Origin: CAZTAR01 sp043813895
Lineage (GTDB): Bacteria > Planctomycetota > Phycisphaerae > UBA1845 > UTPLA1
DNA length: 64,000 nucleotides
NCBI GenBank assembly: GCA_043813895.1
Contig: JBDRKQ010000101.1
Location: 130,366-194,365 of the forward strand
Direction: 5' to 3'
The notes under the pieces were generated by a model that saw only the letters and a program-made list of their open reading frames with translations, did not search any database and had not been told where the DNA came from. This document shows positions 44,470 through 51,701 of this stretch, piece by piece (position 1 is the first letter of the stretch; the number at the start of each line of letters is the position of its first letter). Both the position numbers and the translations under genes were made by a program.

Positions 44470-45456
44470 ATGCGCGCGACAAAGACACGATCGTGGTCGC
44501 TGGTCCCGCTGATTCTTCTGGGATTCCTGACGGCGAGTACACTCGCCCAGTCGGAATCCTCGCAGACAGACCCGAATGAACCGCAGGAGGACACAAAGAA
44601 AGCGAAGGAGATTGCCGGGACCAACGTCCTTGAGGGCCGGGTTCTGGATCACGAGGGCAAGCCTGTGGCCGGGGCGACGGTCGGGGTTGCCGATCCGGAG
44701 CGAGGCTACGTCGGCGTCTTGGGAGGGAGTGCAGTCCAGGCGTGGGCGCCCGAAGAGAAGGTCTTGTTCTTCTTCTCGAAACCCAATGGCAAGCGAGCCG
44801 ACACGGCAACCACTGCCGAGGACGGGGCCTTCACCTTTCGCAACCTGAGACATGGCGTCTACACATTACTTGCAGTTCATGCCGAGAAGGGTGTCGGGGT
44901 GATCGAATCGGTGGAATTCAAAAAGGCGGCGAGTTCTGTTGTCGTCAGGCTCAATGCGCCGACGTACGTCGAAGGAACACTCAGAGGTTTTCCGTTCAAA
45001 CCTGGGCAGGGAGATTGGCACCGACGTCTCGAACTTGAGCCGGAGGGGCTCCCCGATCGTGTTTACTATTCTCAGGCGGTGGCACCCGATGCAGAGGGCC
45101 ACTTCAAAGCCGGGCCACTCCCGAATGTGGAGAAATGGACACTGGTTGCTCAAGACTGGATCCCGCAGCAGGAATACTCGGCCACGCTCCTGAAAGCGCC
45201 GGTACGAGTCCAGCCGGGAAAGACCGCCAAGCTGGATGTCGACCTGACCCAAGGCTCGTCGTTCTCCGGCGAGGTGCATGGCCCGAAGGACGAATCGCTC
45301 TCGGGTGTCTCGGTCTTGGCACTGGAATCCGGCGAAAAGGGGCGTGCCTTTGGCGCTGTCACCGACGGTAAAGGCAAGTACACGCTGGCCGGACTGCCTG
45401 ACGGAAAGTACACGCTCCAGCTTAGACGGTGGATACCGCGTACCGCGCCTGGCTGA
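44470..45456 (+). CDS. Secreted carboxypeptidase-regulatory-like domain protein (5' part of a split gene?)
   Basis: About 328 residues from ATG 44470 (GAAAGG upstream). Signal peptide SWSLVPLILLGFLTASTLAQ. Residues 60-130 are a carboxypeptidase-regulatory-like beta domain (VLEGRVLDHEGKPVAGATVG, EDGAFTFRNLRHGVYTLLAV), and a second occurs at about 255-320 (FSGEVHGPKDESLSGVSVLA, GKYTLAGLPDGKYTLQL). It ends at TGA 45454, in the same reading frame as the thioredoxin domain that starts 13 bp later. Planctomycetes often encode these two parts as one chain, so the TGA may be a nonsense mutation, sequencing error or recoding site. Confidence 0.75.
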   Translation: MRATKTRSWSLVPLILLGFLTASTLAQSESSQTDPNEPQEDTKKAKEIAGTNVLEGRVLDHEGKPVAGATVGVADPERGYVGVLGGSAVQAWAPEEKVLFFFSKPNGKRADTATTAEDGAFTFRNLRHGVYTLLAVHAEKGVGVIESVEFKKAASSVVVRLNAPTYVEGTLRGFPFKPGQGDWHRRLELEPEGLPDRVYYSQAVAPDAEGHFKAGPLPNVEKWTLVAQDWIPQQEYSATLLKAPVRVQPGKTAKLDVDLTQGSSFSGEVHGPKDESLSGVSVLALESGEKGRAFGAVTDGKGKYTLAGLPDGKYTLQLRRWIPRTAPG

Positions 45457-45468
45457 GGTCCCGGCCCC

Positions 45469-46056
45469 ATGGATCTCTCGCTTGATCGAGAGATCGAGGT
45501 TCCGGTTCGGGACCTGAAGGTCGCCCAGATCAAGATCGACAAGTTCAGCATCATTCGCGTCGGCGATAAAGCCCCCGAAATTGCCGGCAAGACGCTGGAC
45601 GGGGAGGAACTCAGGCTCAGCGAGCTGCGTGGCAAGGTCGTGCTCGTGGACTTCTGGGCAACGTGGTGTGCGCCGTGCGTTGCTGAAATGCCCAACATCC
45701 GCAAGGCACTCAAGCAGTCTGGCAAAGAGGGCGATTTCGTGGTCATCGGCGTCAGCCTGGACGGGAACGACGAACTGGTCGAGAGCTTCATCAAGAAGCG
45801 GAAGATCCCCTGGCGGCAGATCGTCACGGGGCCAGCCAAGGAGAGCCCTCTGGCACAACGCTACTTCGTCGAGGGCATCCCCGCCACGTTCCTGATCGAT
45901 GGCGATGGCAAGGTGATCGCCAAGGACCTACGTGGCGGCTCGCTGCACAAGCACGTCCGCAAGGCGATGAAGAAACTCCGGCTCGCGAAGAAGGAACAGG
46001 CGCTCGAAGAGCCAGGCGTGGACAAGACCGCGGAGGGCGGTGAGAGCGAACCCTGA
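45469..46056 (+). CDS. TlpA-like thioredoxin-fold protein (3' part of a split gene?)
   Basis: About 195 residues from ATG 45469. Redoxin domain with RVGDKAPEIAGKTLDGEELR and active site WATWCAPCVAEMP, then the cis-Pro loop VEGIPATFLIDGDGKVIA. It lacks a signal peptide, yet TlpA-type proteins act outside the cytoplasm, which suggests it was once joined to the upstream secreted protein in the same frame. GAGGT 10 nt before the ATG could still allow reinitiation. Thiol-disulfide exchange role inferred from the WCxxC motif. Confidence 0.82.
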   Translation: MDLSLDREIEVPVRDLKVAQIKIDKFSIIRVGDKAPEIAGKTLDGEELRLSELRGKVVLVDFWATWCAPCVAEMPNIRKALKQSGKEGDFVVIGVSLDGNDELVESFIKKRKIPWRQIVTGPAKESPLAQRYFVEGIPATFLIDGDGKVIAKDLRGGSLHKHVRKAMKKLRLAKKEQALEEPGVDKTAEGGESEP

Positions 46057-46084
46057 TACGATAACGCTGGAAAACGCTGTTCGA

Positions 46085-46203
46085 GTCGCAGGCTTTAGCC
46101 TGTGTGGTCGAGGAGCCGCGGACTTCAGTCCGGGCGGCTACTGCCTGCGCGAAGACGCTCGCATCTTCGGAGGGCCGCGCGGGCTGAAGCCCGCGGCTCT
46201 TCC
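46085..46203. repeat. Array of three REP-like palindromes
   Basis: Three GC-rich hairpins in a row: AGGCTTTAGCCT at about 46090, CCGCGGACTTCAGTCCGGG at about 46116, and CCGCGCGGGCTGAAGCCCGC at about 46174. They share the CTTCAG/CTGAAG core with the copy at 21681. A fourth related stretch (GGTTTAGCCTGCCC) lies near 46256. Confidence 0.65.
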
Positions 46204-46451
46204 GTGTGCGCACGATTTAATACTCTGACACTGGTAAACTGATGCGCGCCACGGGCGGTTTAGCCTGCCCGCGTTCACTGGCGGACAAGCCGCCGGTGGC
46301 ACGCACGCTCGCTGGTTTCAATGGCATACGGCCGATTCTGCGGATGTTCCCTCGGAAAGTGGCAAACGAGGTTCCAATAGCGCTATGATCGGGGGGGGCG
46401 TCGGTGGGGCGGTTACATCCCTTGGTGATCCCTGACGGAGCGGGAGGGTCC

Positions 46452-48854
46452 ATGAACCGGTTTTCAATCCGCATCTGCATCGCGTTTCTAATCGCGTCAT
46501 TATTCGACCTGCAAGCCCGTGGGGCTTCCCTGGCGGTCGAGGCCGCGCAATCCAACGTATCGAGCGCGGTGTCGGGAGGCTATGTGTCTCATCTGGGGCA
46601 CAGCGAAGGGGCGTCCCTGTGCGTCCATGCACGATCGCACGCCGCCGCGATTCGGGCTATCCGTTCCGGGGGCGCGTCTCCGCGAGAGGCCGATTCCGAT
46701 ACGGACGTCATCCACTATCACCTGGACATCGAGATCATCCCGGAGTATTCGGGGCCGACAGTCACGGACGTCCGCGTCGAAGGTCTCTGCACGGTTGACG
46801 TCGAATCAACCGTCGCCGGGCTGACGGAATTCACGATCGACCTGAGCGACAACCTTACGGCGATTGACGTGACCGGCAACGTGAGCACGTGGTCTCGCGT
46901 GGGGCACACGATCGAGATTACGCTCGACGATGCATACGACGCCGGCGAGAGCTTCCAGGTGGCCGTTGATTACGAGGGCTATCCGGACAGCGGCGGCTGG
47001 GGCGCGTTTCAGTGGTGGATTCGCGACGATCTCGTCGTCGCCACGCTTTCGGAACCCTTCTACGCGAAGTACTGGTGGCCGTGCAAGGACTCGCTGGGCG
47101 ATAAGGCGACGATGCGGATGTACTGCACCGTACCGGACCCGATGATTGCCGTATCGAACGGTGAGGACGAGGGGACTGAGGCGCTCACAGGCAGCCGCAC
47201 AAAGTACAAATGGCACGAGTCCTATGCGATGACGGCGTATCTTGCCTCGCTGGCGATCACGAACTACCAGCGTTACGACCTGTCCTACAACTACGATGAC
47301 GGCGGCGGGCCGATGACGATGCCCCTGAACTGCTATCTCTATCCGGATCACTGGGATTTCGGCGGCGGCGAGCCCTACTCGGCTTACAAGGACGGCTGCG
47401 ACGAATTGCCGACGATGCTCGAAGTTTTCAGCCAGCAGTACGGGTTGTATCCGTTCATCGCCGAGAAGTACGGCGTAGCGGAAACAGGCGGCGCCGGCGG
47501 TCTCGGCGCGAACATGGAGCACCAGACCATCAGCAGTATGTACAAAGTAGACGGCTACAGCGACATCATGGCCCACGAACTCGCCCACCAATGGTGGGGC
47601 GACGACGTCACCTGTGCCACATGGTACGACATCTGGCTCAACGAGGGCTTCGCGAGCTACAGCGAATCCCTCTTTCGCGAGTTCAAGCCCGGCGGCGGGC
47701 CGGCGTCTTTCTGGAGCCGAGTCAATTCCCGGCGGCCAGACTATCCCAACGAGCAGGTGTACCGCACGAACATCAGCTCGACCAGCGCGATCTTCAGCAC
47801 CAATGACGTTTACAACAAAGGCAGTTGGGTCGTCCACATGCTGCGGCAAGTCATGGGCGACATTGCCTTCTTCGACGCCCTGGCGAACTATCGAGCTGCC
47901 TACACCGCCGACTACGCCACGACGGCCGAGTTCACCGCCACAATGTCCGCCAGCTTCGGGCACGACCTGTCCTGGTTCGTGGACGAGTGGGTCATGAACC
48001 CGGGCAGCCCGGACTATCGGTGGAATCATGACGCCGACAACATCGGCGGACAGGACTACCTGAAACTGCTGATCCGCCAGGAGCAGGACGGCGAAGGGTA
48101 CGGCCTCATCACGATGCCCGTCGATATCCGAGTCACGACTTCCCAGGGTGCCACCGTCCATACCGTGTGGAACGATGCATGGGAAGAGTATTACGTCATT
48201 CCGACTGACGGCGCGCCGCTGAACGTCGAGTTCGACGAAGACGGCGGCACGAGTGACCGCAACTGGATCCTCTGGGATACCCGCGTGAAGACAGCCGACG
48301 CACTAGAGCCTCCGCCGGTCATCCTCTCCGCCGACATCGACGCGTTCGCGCCCAATCCCGGCGACACCGTGATAGAACTGGTGTTCAGCGAAGAGATCGG
48401 CAGCCTTGATGCCAATGACGTGACACTGACCGGAGACGTCTCCGGCTCGCACGCGCCGACGGCCGTCACATACGTGGGTGGAACACAGACAGCCACGGTC
48501 ACCTACGGCCTGCTGCCCAACGACGACTACACCTTCGTCGTGCTGGATGACGGCGTCATCGCGAACGGCAGCCTGCTGGACGGCGAAGTCGACGACAGTG
48601 CCTGGTGGGACGACACCCTGCTTCCCTCGGGAGACGGGCAGCCCGGCGGCGACGCCGCCTTCATCTTCTCGATCCTCGCGGGCGACGCCGACTGCAGCGG
48701 GTTCGTGGACCTCGACGACATCGACGAGTTCGTAGCCGTCCTGGTCGGTGATGACACCGACGTCTGCCACTCGCTCCGTGCCGACATGAATGGCGATGCC
48801 AGCGCAGACGGCGCTGATATCCAGTCCTTCACCGAAGCTCTCATCGGCGGTTGA
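46452..48854 (+). CDS. Secreted M1-family aminopeptidase with dockerin-like C-terminus
   Basis: About 800 residues; GGGAGGG before ATG 46452. Signal peptide RICIAFLIASLFDLQARG. N-terminal beta domain of M1 peptidases to about residue 230 (VTDVRVEGLCTVDVESTVAG); exopeptidase-type motif in the form GGLGANMEHQTIS near 357; zinc motif HELAHQWWG near 377 with the third ligand in LNEGFASY. A fibronectin/Ig-like domain follows at about 620-720. The last 60 residues hold two dockerin-like loops (DADCSGFVDLDDIDEFVAVL and DMNGDASADGADIQSFTEAL). Probably a cell-surface peptidase. Confidence 0.9.
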   Translation: MNRFSIRICIAFLIASLFDLQARGASLAVEAAQSNVSSAVSGGYVSHLGHSEGASLCVHARSHAAAIRAIRSGGASPREADSDTDVIHYHLDIEIIPEYSGPTVTDVRVEGLCTVDVESTVAGLTEFTIDLSDNLTAIDVTGNVSTWSRVGHTIEITLDDAYDAGESFQVAVDYEGYPDSGGWGAFQWWIRDDLVVATLSEPFYAKYWWPCKDSLGDKATMRMYCTVPDPMIAVSNGEDEGTEALTGSRTKYKWHESYAMTAYLASLAITNYQRYDLSYNYDDGGGPMTMPLNCYLYPDHWDFGGGEPYSAYKDGCDELPTMLEVFSQQYGLYPFIAEKYGVAETGGAGGLGANMEHQTISSMYKVDGYSDIMAHELAHQWWGDDVTCATWYDIWLNEGFASYSESLFREFKPGGGPASFWSRVNSRRPDYPNEQVYRTNISSTSAIFSTNDVYNKGSWVVHMLRQVMGDIAFFDALANYRAAYTADYATTAEFTATMSASFGHDLSWFVDEWVMNPGSPDYRWNHDADNIGGQDYLKLLIRQEQDGEGYGLITMPVDIRVTTSQGATVHTVWNDAWEEYYVIPTDGAPLNVEFDEDGGTSDRNWILWDTRVKTADALEPPPVILSADIDAFAPNPGDTVIELVFSEEIGSLDANDVTLTGDVSGSHAPTAVTYVGGTQTATVTYGLLPNDDYTFVVLDDGVIANGSLLDGEVDDSAWWDDTLLPSGDGQPGGDAAFIFSILAGDADCSGFVDLDDIDEFVAVLVGDDTDVCHSLRADMNGDASADGADIQSFTEALIGG

Positions 48855-48877
48855 TCTCAGAAGTCATGTAGGTCGGG

Positions 48878-49303
48878 TCAGGAGACCGCGCCTGGGCGGC
48901 TTCGGTCGGTGGAAGCACGCGGCTGGATCAGATCGCACTTGTTGCCGTAGAGATCCTCAAAGACGGCGACCGTCCCGTAGGACTCCTCGGAGGGCGGTCG
49001 AACGAAGAGCACGTCGCGGGACCGCAACGCCGCGTAATCCCGCCAAAAGTCATCCGTTTCCAGAAACAGGAATACGCGCCCGCCAGTTTGGTTGCCGACG
49101 CTGGCCACCTGCTCCGGCGTAGTCGCGCACGCGAGCAGAATGGCGGCTTCAGCCGACCCGGGGGGACGGACCCGAACCCACCGCTTCCCGCGACCGAGAT
49201 CAGTGTCCTCCAGGAGCGTGAAGCCCAGTTTCTCCACGTAGAAATCGATGGCGTCGTCGTAGTCGAGTACCGTCACAGCAAAATGTGCGATCCGCTGTTG
49301 CAT
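48878..49303 (-). CDS. VOC family (glyoxalase/bleomycin-resistance-like) protein
   Basis: About 141 residues, single VOC domain with two beta-alpha-beta-beta-beta units: IAHFAVTVLDYDDAIDFYVE at the start and VAVFEDLYGNKCDLIQP at the end, where Glu/His metal ligands lie. ATG 49303 is best spaced from GGAG. Probably a metal-dependent lyase or binding protein of unknown substrate. Convergent with the M1 peptidase gene. Confidence 0.87.
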   Translation of the reverse strand: MQQRIAHFAVTVLDYDDAIDFYVEKLGFTLLEDTDLGRGKRWVRVRPPGSAEAAILLACATTPEQVASVGNQTGGRVFLFLETDDFWRDYAALRSRDVLFVRPPSEESYGTVAVFEDLYGNKCDLIQPRASTDRSRPGAVS

Positions 49304-49460
49304 CATTCTCTCCACCGGCGGCCAATCAAAGGTGTCATCAAAGGCGTGTCATCAAAGGCGTCAGGAAGAATTCCTTGACTCCGGCAGGGTCATCCTGACG
49401 CCTTTCTCTTCACCTTCTTCTGCCCCGGCAGGCCACATCCTACACGATTCTGCCGTAATC

Positions 49461-49715
49461 TCAGAAGGTCCACCGGAGGATGGCGCAGAGCATCAGCAAC
49501 ACGACCGCGACAAAAACCCAGCGCCGCCAGTTGTGCCTGGACGGATACTCCGGCGTGATCCAATCGCCGCAGTGCGGGCACTTCTGCGTGTCCTCCGTAA
49601 CATTCGCCCCGCAACTCGGGCACACCATTTCGCCGAGATCGGCGCTGTCACCGCCCAGGTCCTGCTCTTGCGGCAAGTCCCCGTCCTCATCGGATTGATA
49701 GTCAACCGGCGACAT
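49461..49715 (-). CDS. Small zinc-ribbon membrane protein
   Basis: About 84 residues. The ATG at 49715 shares its A with the upstream TGA stop (TGATG), so translation is coupled to the isochorismatase-like gene. CPSCGANV...KCPHCGDWI is a double CxxC zinc ribbon; a C-terminal helix WVFVAVVLLMLCAILRW anchors it. Acidic N-terminus. Role unknown. Confidence 0.75.
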   Translation of the reverse strand: MSPVDYQSDEDGDLPQEQDLGGDSADLGEMVCPSCGANVTEDTQKCPHCGDWITPEYPSRHNWRRWVFVAVVLLMLCAILRWTF

Positions 49716-50278
49716 CACTTCACGAGCCTCAGTATGTCCTTGAATTTCGGATGGTCGCATCGCTCGATCAAGTCGAAGATCAATGCCTCGGTCGTGGAGA
49801 CCTCGACGCCGGCCCGTCGCATTCGCTCGACCGCCGTGTCCATGTCGAGGGCGAATCGCGAGCCGACCGCATCAATCGGCAGGAATGTAGCGTAATCGAC
49901 CCTGAGCAAATCGAGGGCCGTTTGCTGGACACAGACGTGTGATTCGAGGCCGGCCACAATGACGTGCTCGCGATGCGTGGCCTGCAAGGCCTTCCTGAAC
50001 GCCTCGTCGCGCCAACAACTGCACGTCGTCTTCTCGATCGGCTCGATGTCCGGCGGCAACCAGGCCTTGACCCGCTCGTCCGTCCGCCCGATCCCCTTCG
50101 GATACTGCTCCGTGTAGATGATCGGGATTGCCAGGACCTTGGCGGTTTCGATCAACCGGCGGAGCTTGTCGAGGATCGCGTCCTGAGGGCTGGTGGAGAT
50201 TGCCGTGAGCATCTTCTCCTGGACGTCAATGACGATCAGCACCGCAAGGTCGGCTTCGAGAATGTTCACGTTCGGCAT
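49715..50278 (-). CDS. Isochorismatase-like cysteine hydrolase
   Basis: About 187 residues. Catalytic triad recognisable: Asp in LIVIDVQEKM (near residue 16), Lys in the loop EPIEKTTCSCW, and Cys in GLESHVCVQQTA, preceded by the family cis-peptide. Members hydrolyse amide or ester bonds (nicotinamidase, isochorismatase); the substrate here is open. A cinA-type salvage gene is elsewhere in the window but not linked. ATG 50278 is taken from the family N-terminus. Confidence 0.88.
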   Translation of the reverse strand: MPNVNILEADLAVLIVIDVQEKMLTAISTSPQDAILDKLRRLIETAKVLAIPIIYTEQYPKGIGRTDERVKAWLPPDIEPIEKTTCSCWRDEAFRKALQATHREHVIVAGLESHVCVQQTALDLLRVDYATFLPIDAVGSRFALDMDTAVERMRRAGVEVSTTEALIFDLIERCDHPKFKDILRLVK

Positions 50279-50350
50279 ATCGTGATGTCCTGTGACCGGC
50301 GATCGGCAGTGAAGCACTGGCACCGATGCGCCGCGCCGCCGATACATATG

Positions 50351-50378
50351 TTGATTCAACCTGCTGCCACGATATAAT
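50351..50378 (+). promoter_or_regulatory. Sigma-70-type promoter for the SDR gene
   Basis: TTGATT (50351-50356) and TATAAT (50373-50378) separated by 16 bp; predicted start near 50385, 32 nt before the TTG start and with AAGGAGG in the leader. Confidence 0.7.
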
Positions 50379-50416
50379 AACCGATCTCATCTGTTGAACG
50401 CCAAGGAGGAACGGGT

Positions 50417-51109
50417 TTGTCACTGGCCGGCAAAGTAGTCTTGATCACGGGTGCGACGGGCACCGTGAGTCGCGGCCTGACCCGTGCATTCCTCGATGCC
50501 GGTGCAAGACCGGCCCTGGGCGTTCTTCGATCCGCCCACATCCTGGAATTGGAGCGGGAGTTCGCAGGTGGTGAACAGGCGCCGATGGTCGTGCCGTGCA
50601 ACCTACGATATGAGGAGGACGTCGTGCGACTCGTGCATCGGGTCGTGCATCGCCTGGGGCGGATTGACGTGGCGATCAACATGGCGACGACAACAGGGCC
50701 GCACCTCCGGCTGATGGATTATCCCGCCGGTCCCTGGCGCGACGTGATTGAGACCAACCTCACCGGCACGTTTCTAGTCTGCCGCGAGGTGCTGCCGTGG
50801 ATGATCCGTCAGGGGTCGGGCTCGATCATCAACGCAACGAGCGGACCGATCGCTTCCGCCAAACCGGAATCCGTGGCACATCTCGTGAGTAGCCGGGGTG
50901 TGGGAGATCTGACCCGGTTGCTTGCGACCGAACTCAAGGGCACCGGCGTTCGCGCCAACATGGTGGACACCGAATCGCTGCGAATGGGCTCCTCGTCGGA
51001 TACCGGTCAAGGGGACTGGACGGAGGCATTCGTCTGGCTGGCAGGGGACGCCTCCGCGGAGGTGTGTGGCGAGCGCATTCGAGCGGTGGGATTTAGTCGA
51101 ACGGATTGA
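50417..51109 (+). CDS. Short-chain dehydrogenase/reductase-like protein lacking the catalytic Tyr-Lys pair
   Basis: About 230 residues from TTG 50417 after the strong site AAGGAGG. Rossmann motif ITGATGTVSRGLTRAF (a TGxxxGxG variant), NMAT for NNAG, and SIINATSG with the usual Ser. At the YxxxK position the sequence reads VAHLVSSRGVGDLTRLL, so both the Tyr and Lys are replaced. It keeps the following LTRLLATEL helix. It may be a non-catalytic binding or regulatory SDR (like NmrA or scaffold types). Confidence 0.85.
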   Translation: MSLAGKVVLITGATGTVSRGLTRAFLDAGARPALGVLRSAHILELEREFAGGEQAPMVVPCNLRYEEDVVRLVHRVVHRLGRIDVAINMATTTGPHLRLMDYPAGPWRDVIETNLTGTFLVCREVLPWMIRQGSGSIINATSGPIASAKPESVAHLVSSRGVGDLTRLLATELKGTGVRANMVDTESLRMGSSSDTGQGDWTEAFVWLAGDASAEVCGERIRAVGFSRTD

Positions 51110-51153
51110 CCGCGGGCCGCTGCGGGATTGGCAGCTTCATCGGAGGTGGTCCG

Positions 51154-51624
51154 TCACACGGTCTTGCCTCGTCGCCTCAAGGGCCGGCCGACGGTCGGAT
51201 CGCCGTAATCCTCGTCGTAAGCGATCTGGCCCAGTGTGACGCTGCTGAGAAGCTCGCTGAGCTTCCTGTGGACCTTCCTGATCGGGCGACTGACCGGACA
51301 GGTTCGCATCTTGTCGCAGGGCTTTCGCCTGCCGTTGTGCTTCGCCGCACATCGAACAAGCCCGACCGGTCCGTCCACGGCCGAGATGATCTCGGCCAGC
51401 GAGATCTGGTCGGCCCCGCGCACGAGCACGTATCCGCCTTTCGCGCCGCGGATCGACCGAACGAGGCCACCTTGACTCAACAGTTTGAGTACGTTCATCA
51501 GCAGAGCAGACGGCAAGTTGTGTCGCTCGGAAATCTCTCGGGCGTTACAGACCGCGCCGGGCCGCAGAGCCATGTAACTCAGTGCGACAATCCCATAGTC
51601 CGCCTTCTTCGTAAACGTGCTCAT
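51154..51624 (-). CDS. Rrf2-family transcriptional regulator with three C-terminal cysteines
   Basis: About 156 residues; GGAGGTGCG before ATG 51624. Winged-helix with ADYGIVALSYMALRPG and the Rrf2 signature LMNVLKLLSQGGLVRSIRGAKGGY. Cysteines in VRCAAKHNGRRKPCDKMRTC match the spacing class of IscR/NsrR/CymR Fe-S ligands, so an Fe-S or NO/redox sensor is likely. It is followed by no obvious target gene; its promoter overlaps the end of the upstream gene. Confidence 0.88.
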   Translation of the reverse strand: MSTFTKKADYGIVALSYMALRPGAVCNAREISERHNLPSALLMNVLKLLSQGGLVRSIRGAKGGYVLVRGADQISLAEIISAVDGPVGLVRCAAKHNGRRKPCDKMRTCPVSRPIRKVHRKLSELLSSVTLGQIAYDEDYGDPTVGRPLRRRGKTV

Positions 51625-51672
51625 CGCACCTCCGCAGTGCCGGTCTGTTTGGGCGCTCGCTCCTCCAGCTTC

Positions 51673-51701
51673 AATATAGCACTACATGGGTGCCAATTCA
51701 A
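51673..51701 (-). promoter_or_regulatory. Sigma-70-type promoter for the Rrf2 gene
   Basis: On the minus strand TTGAAT (51701-51696) and TATATT (51678-51673) are 17 bp apart. The -35 box overlaps the stop codon of the upstream FG-GAP gene. Confidence 0.6.

Noticed and set aside
45454..45495. Selenocysteine insertion at the in-frame TGA with the hairpin downstream
   Set aside because: The TGA falls in a Gly/Pro linker between domains, not at a redox position, and the hairpin lacks recognised SECIS loop features; nonsense or split gene is simpler.
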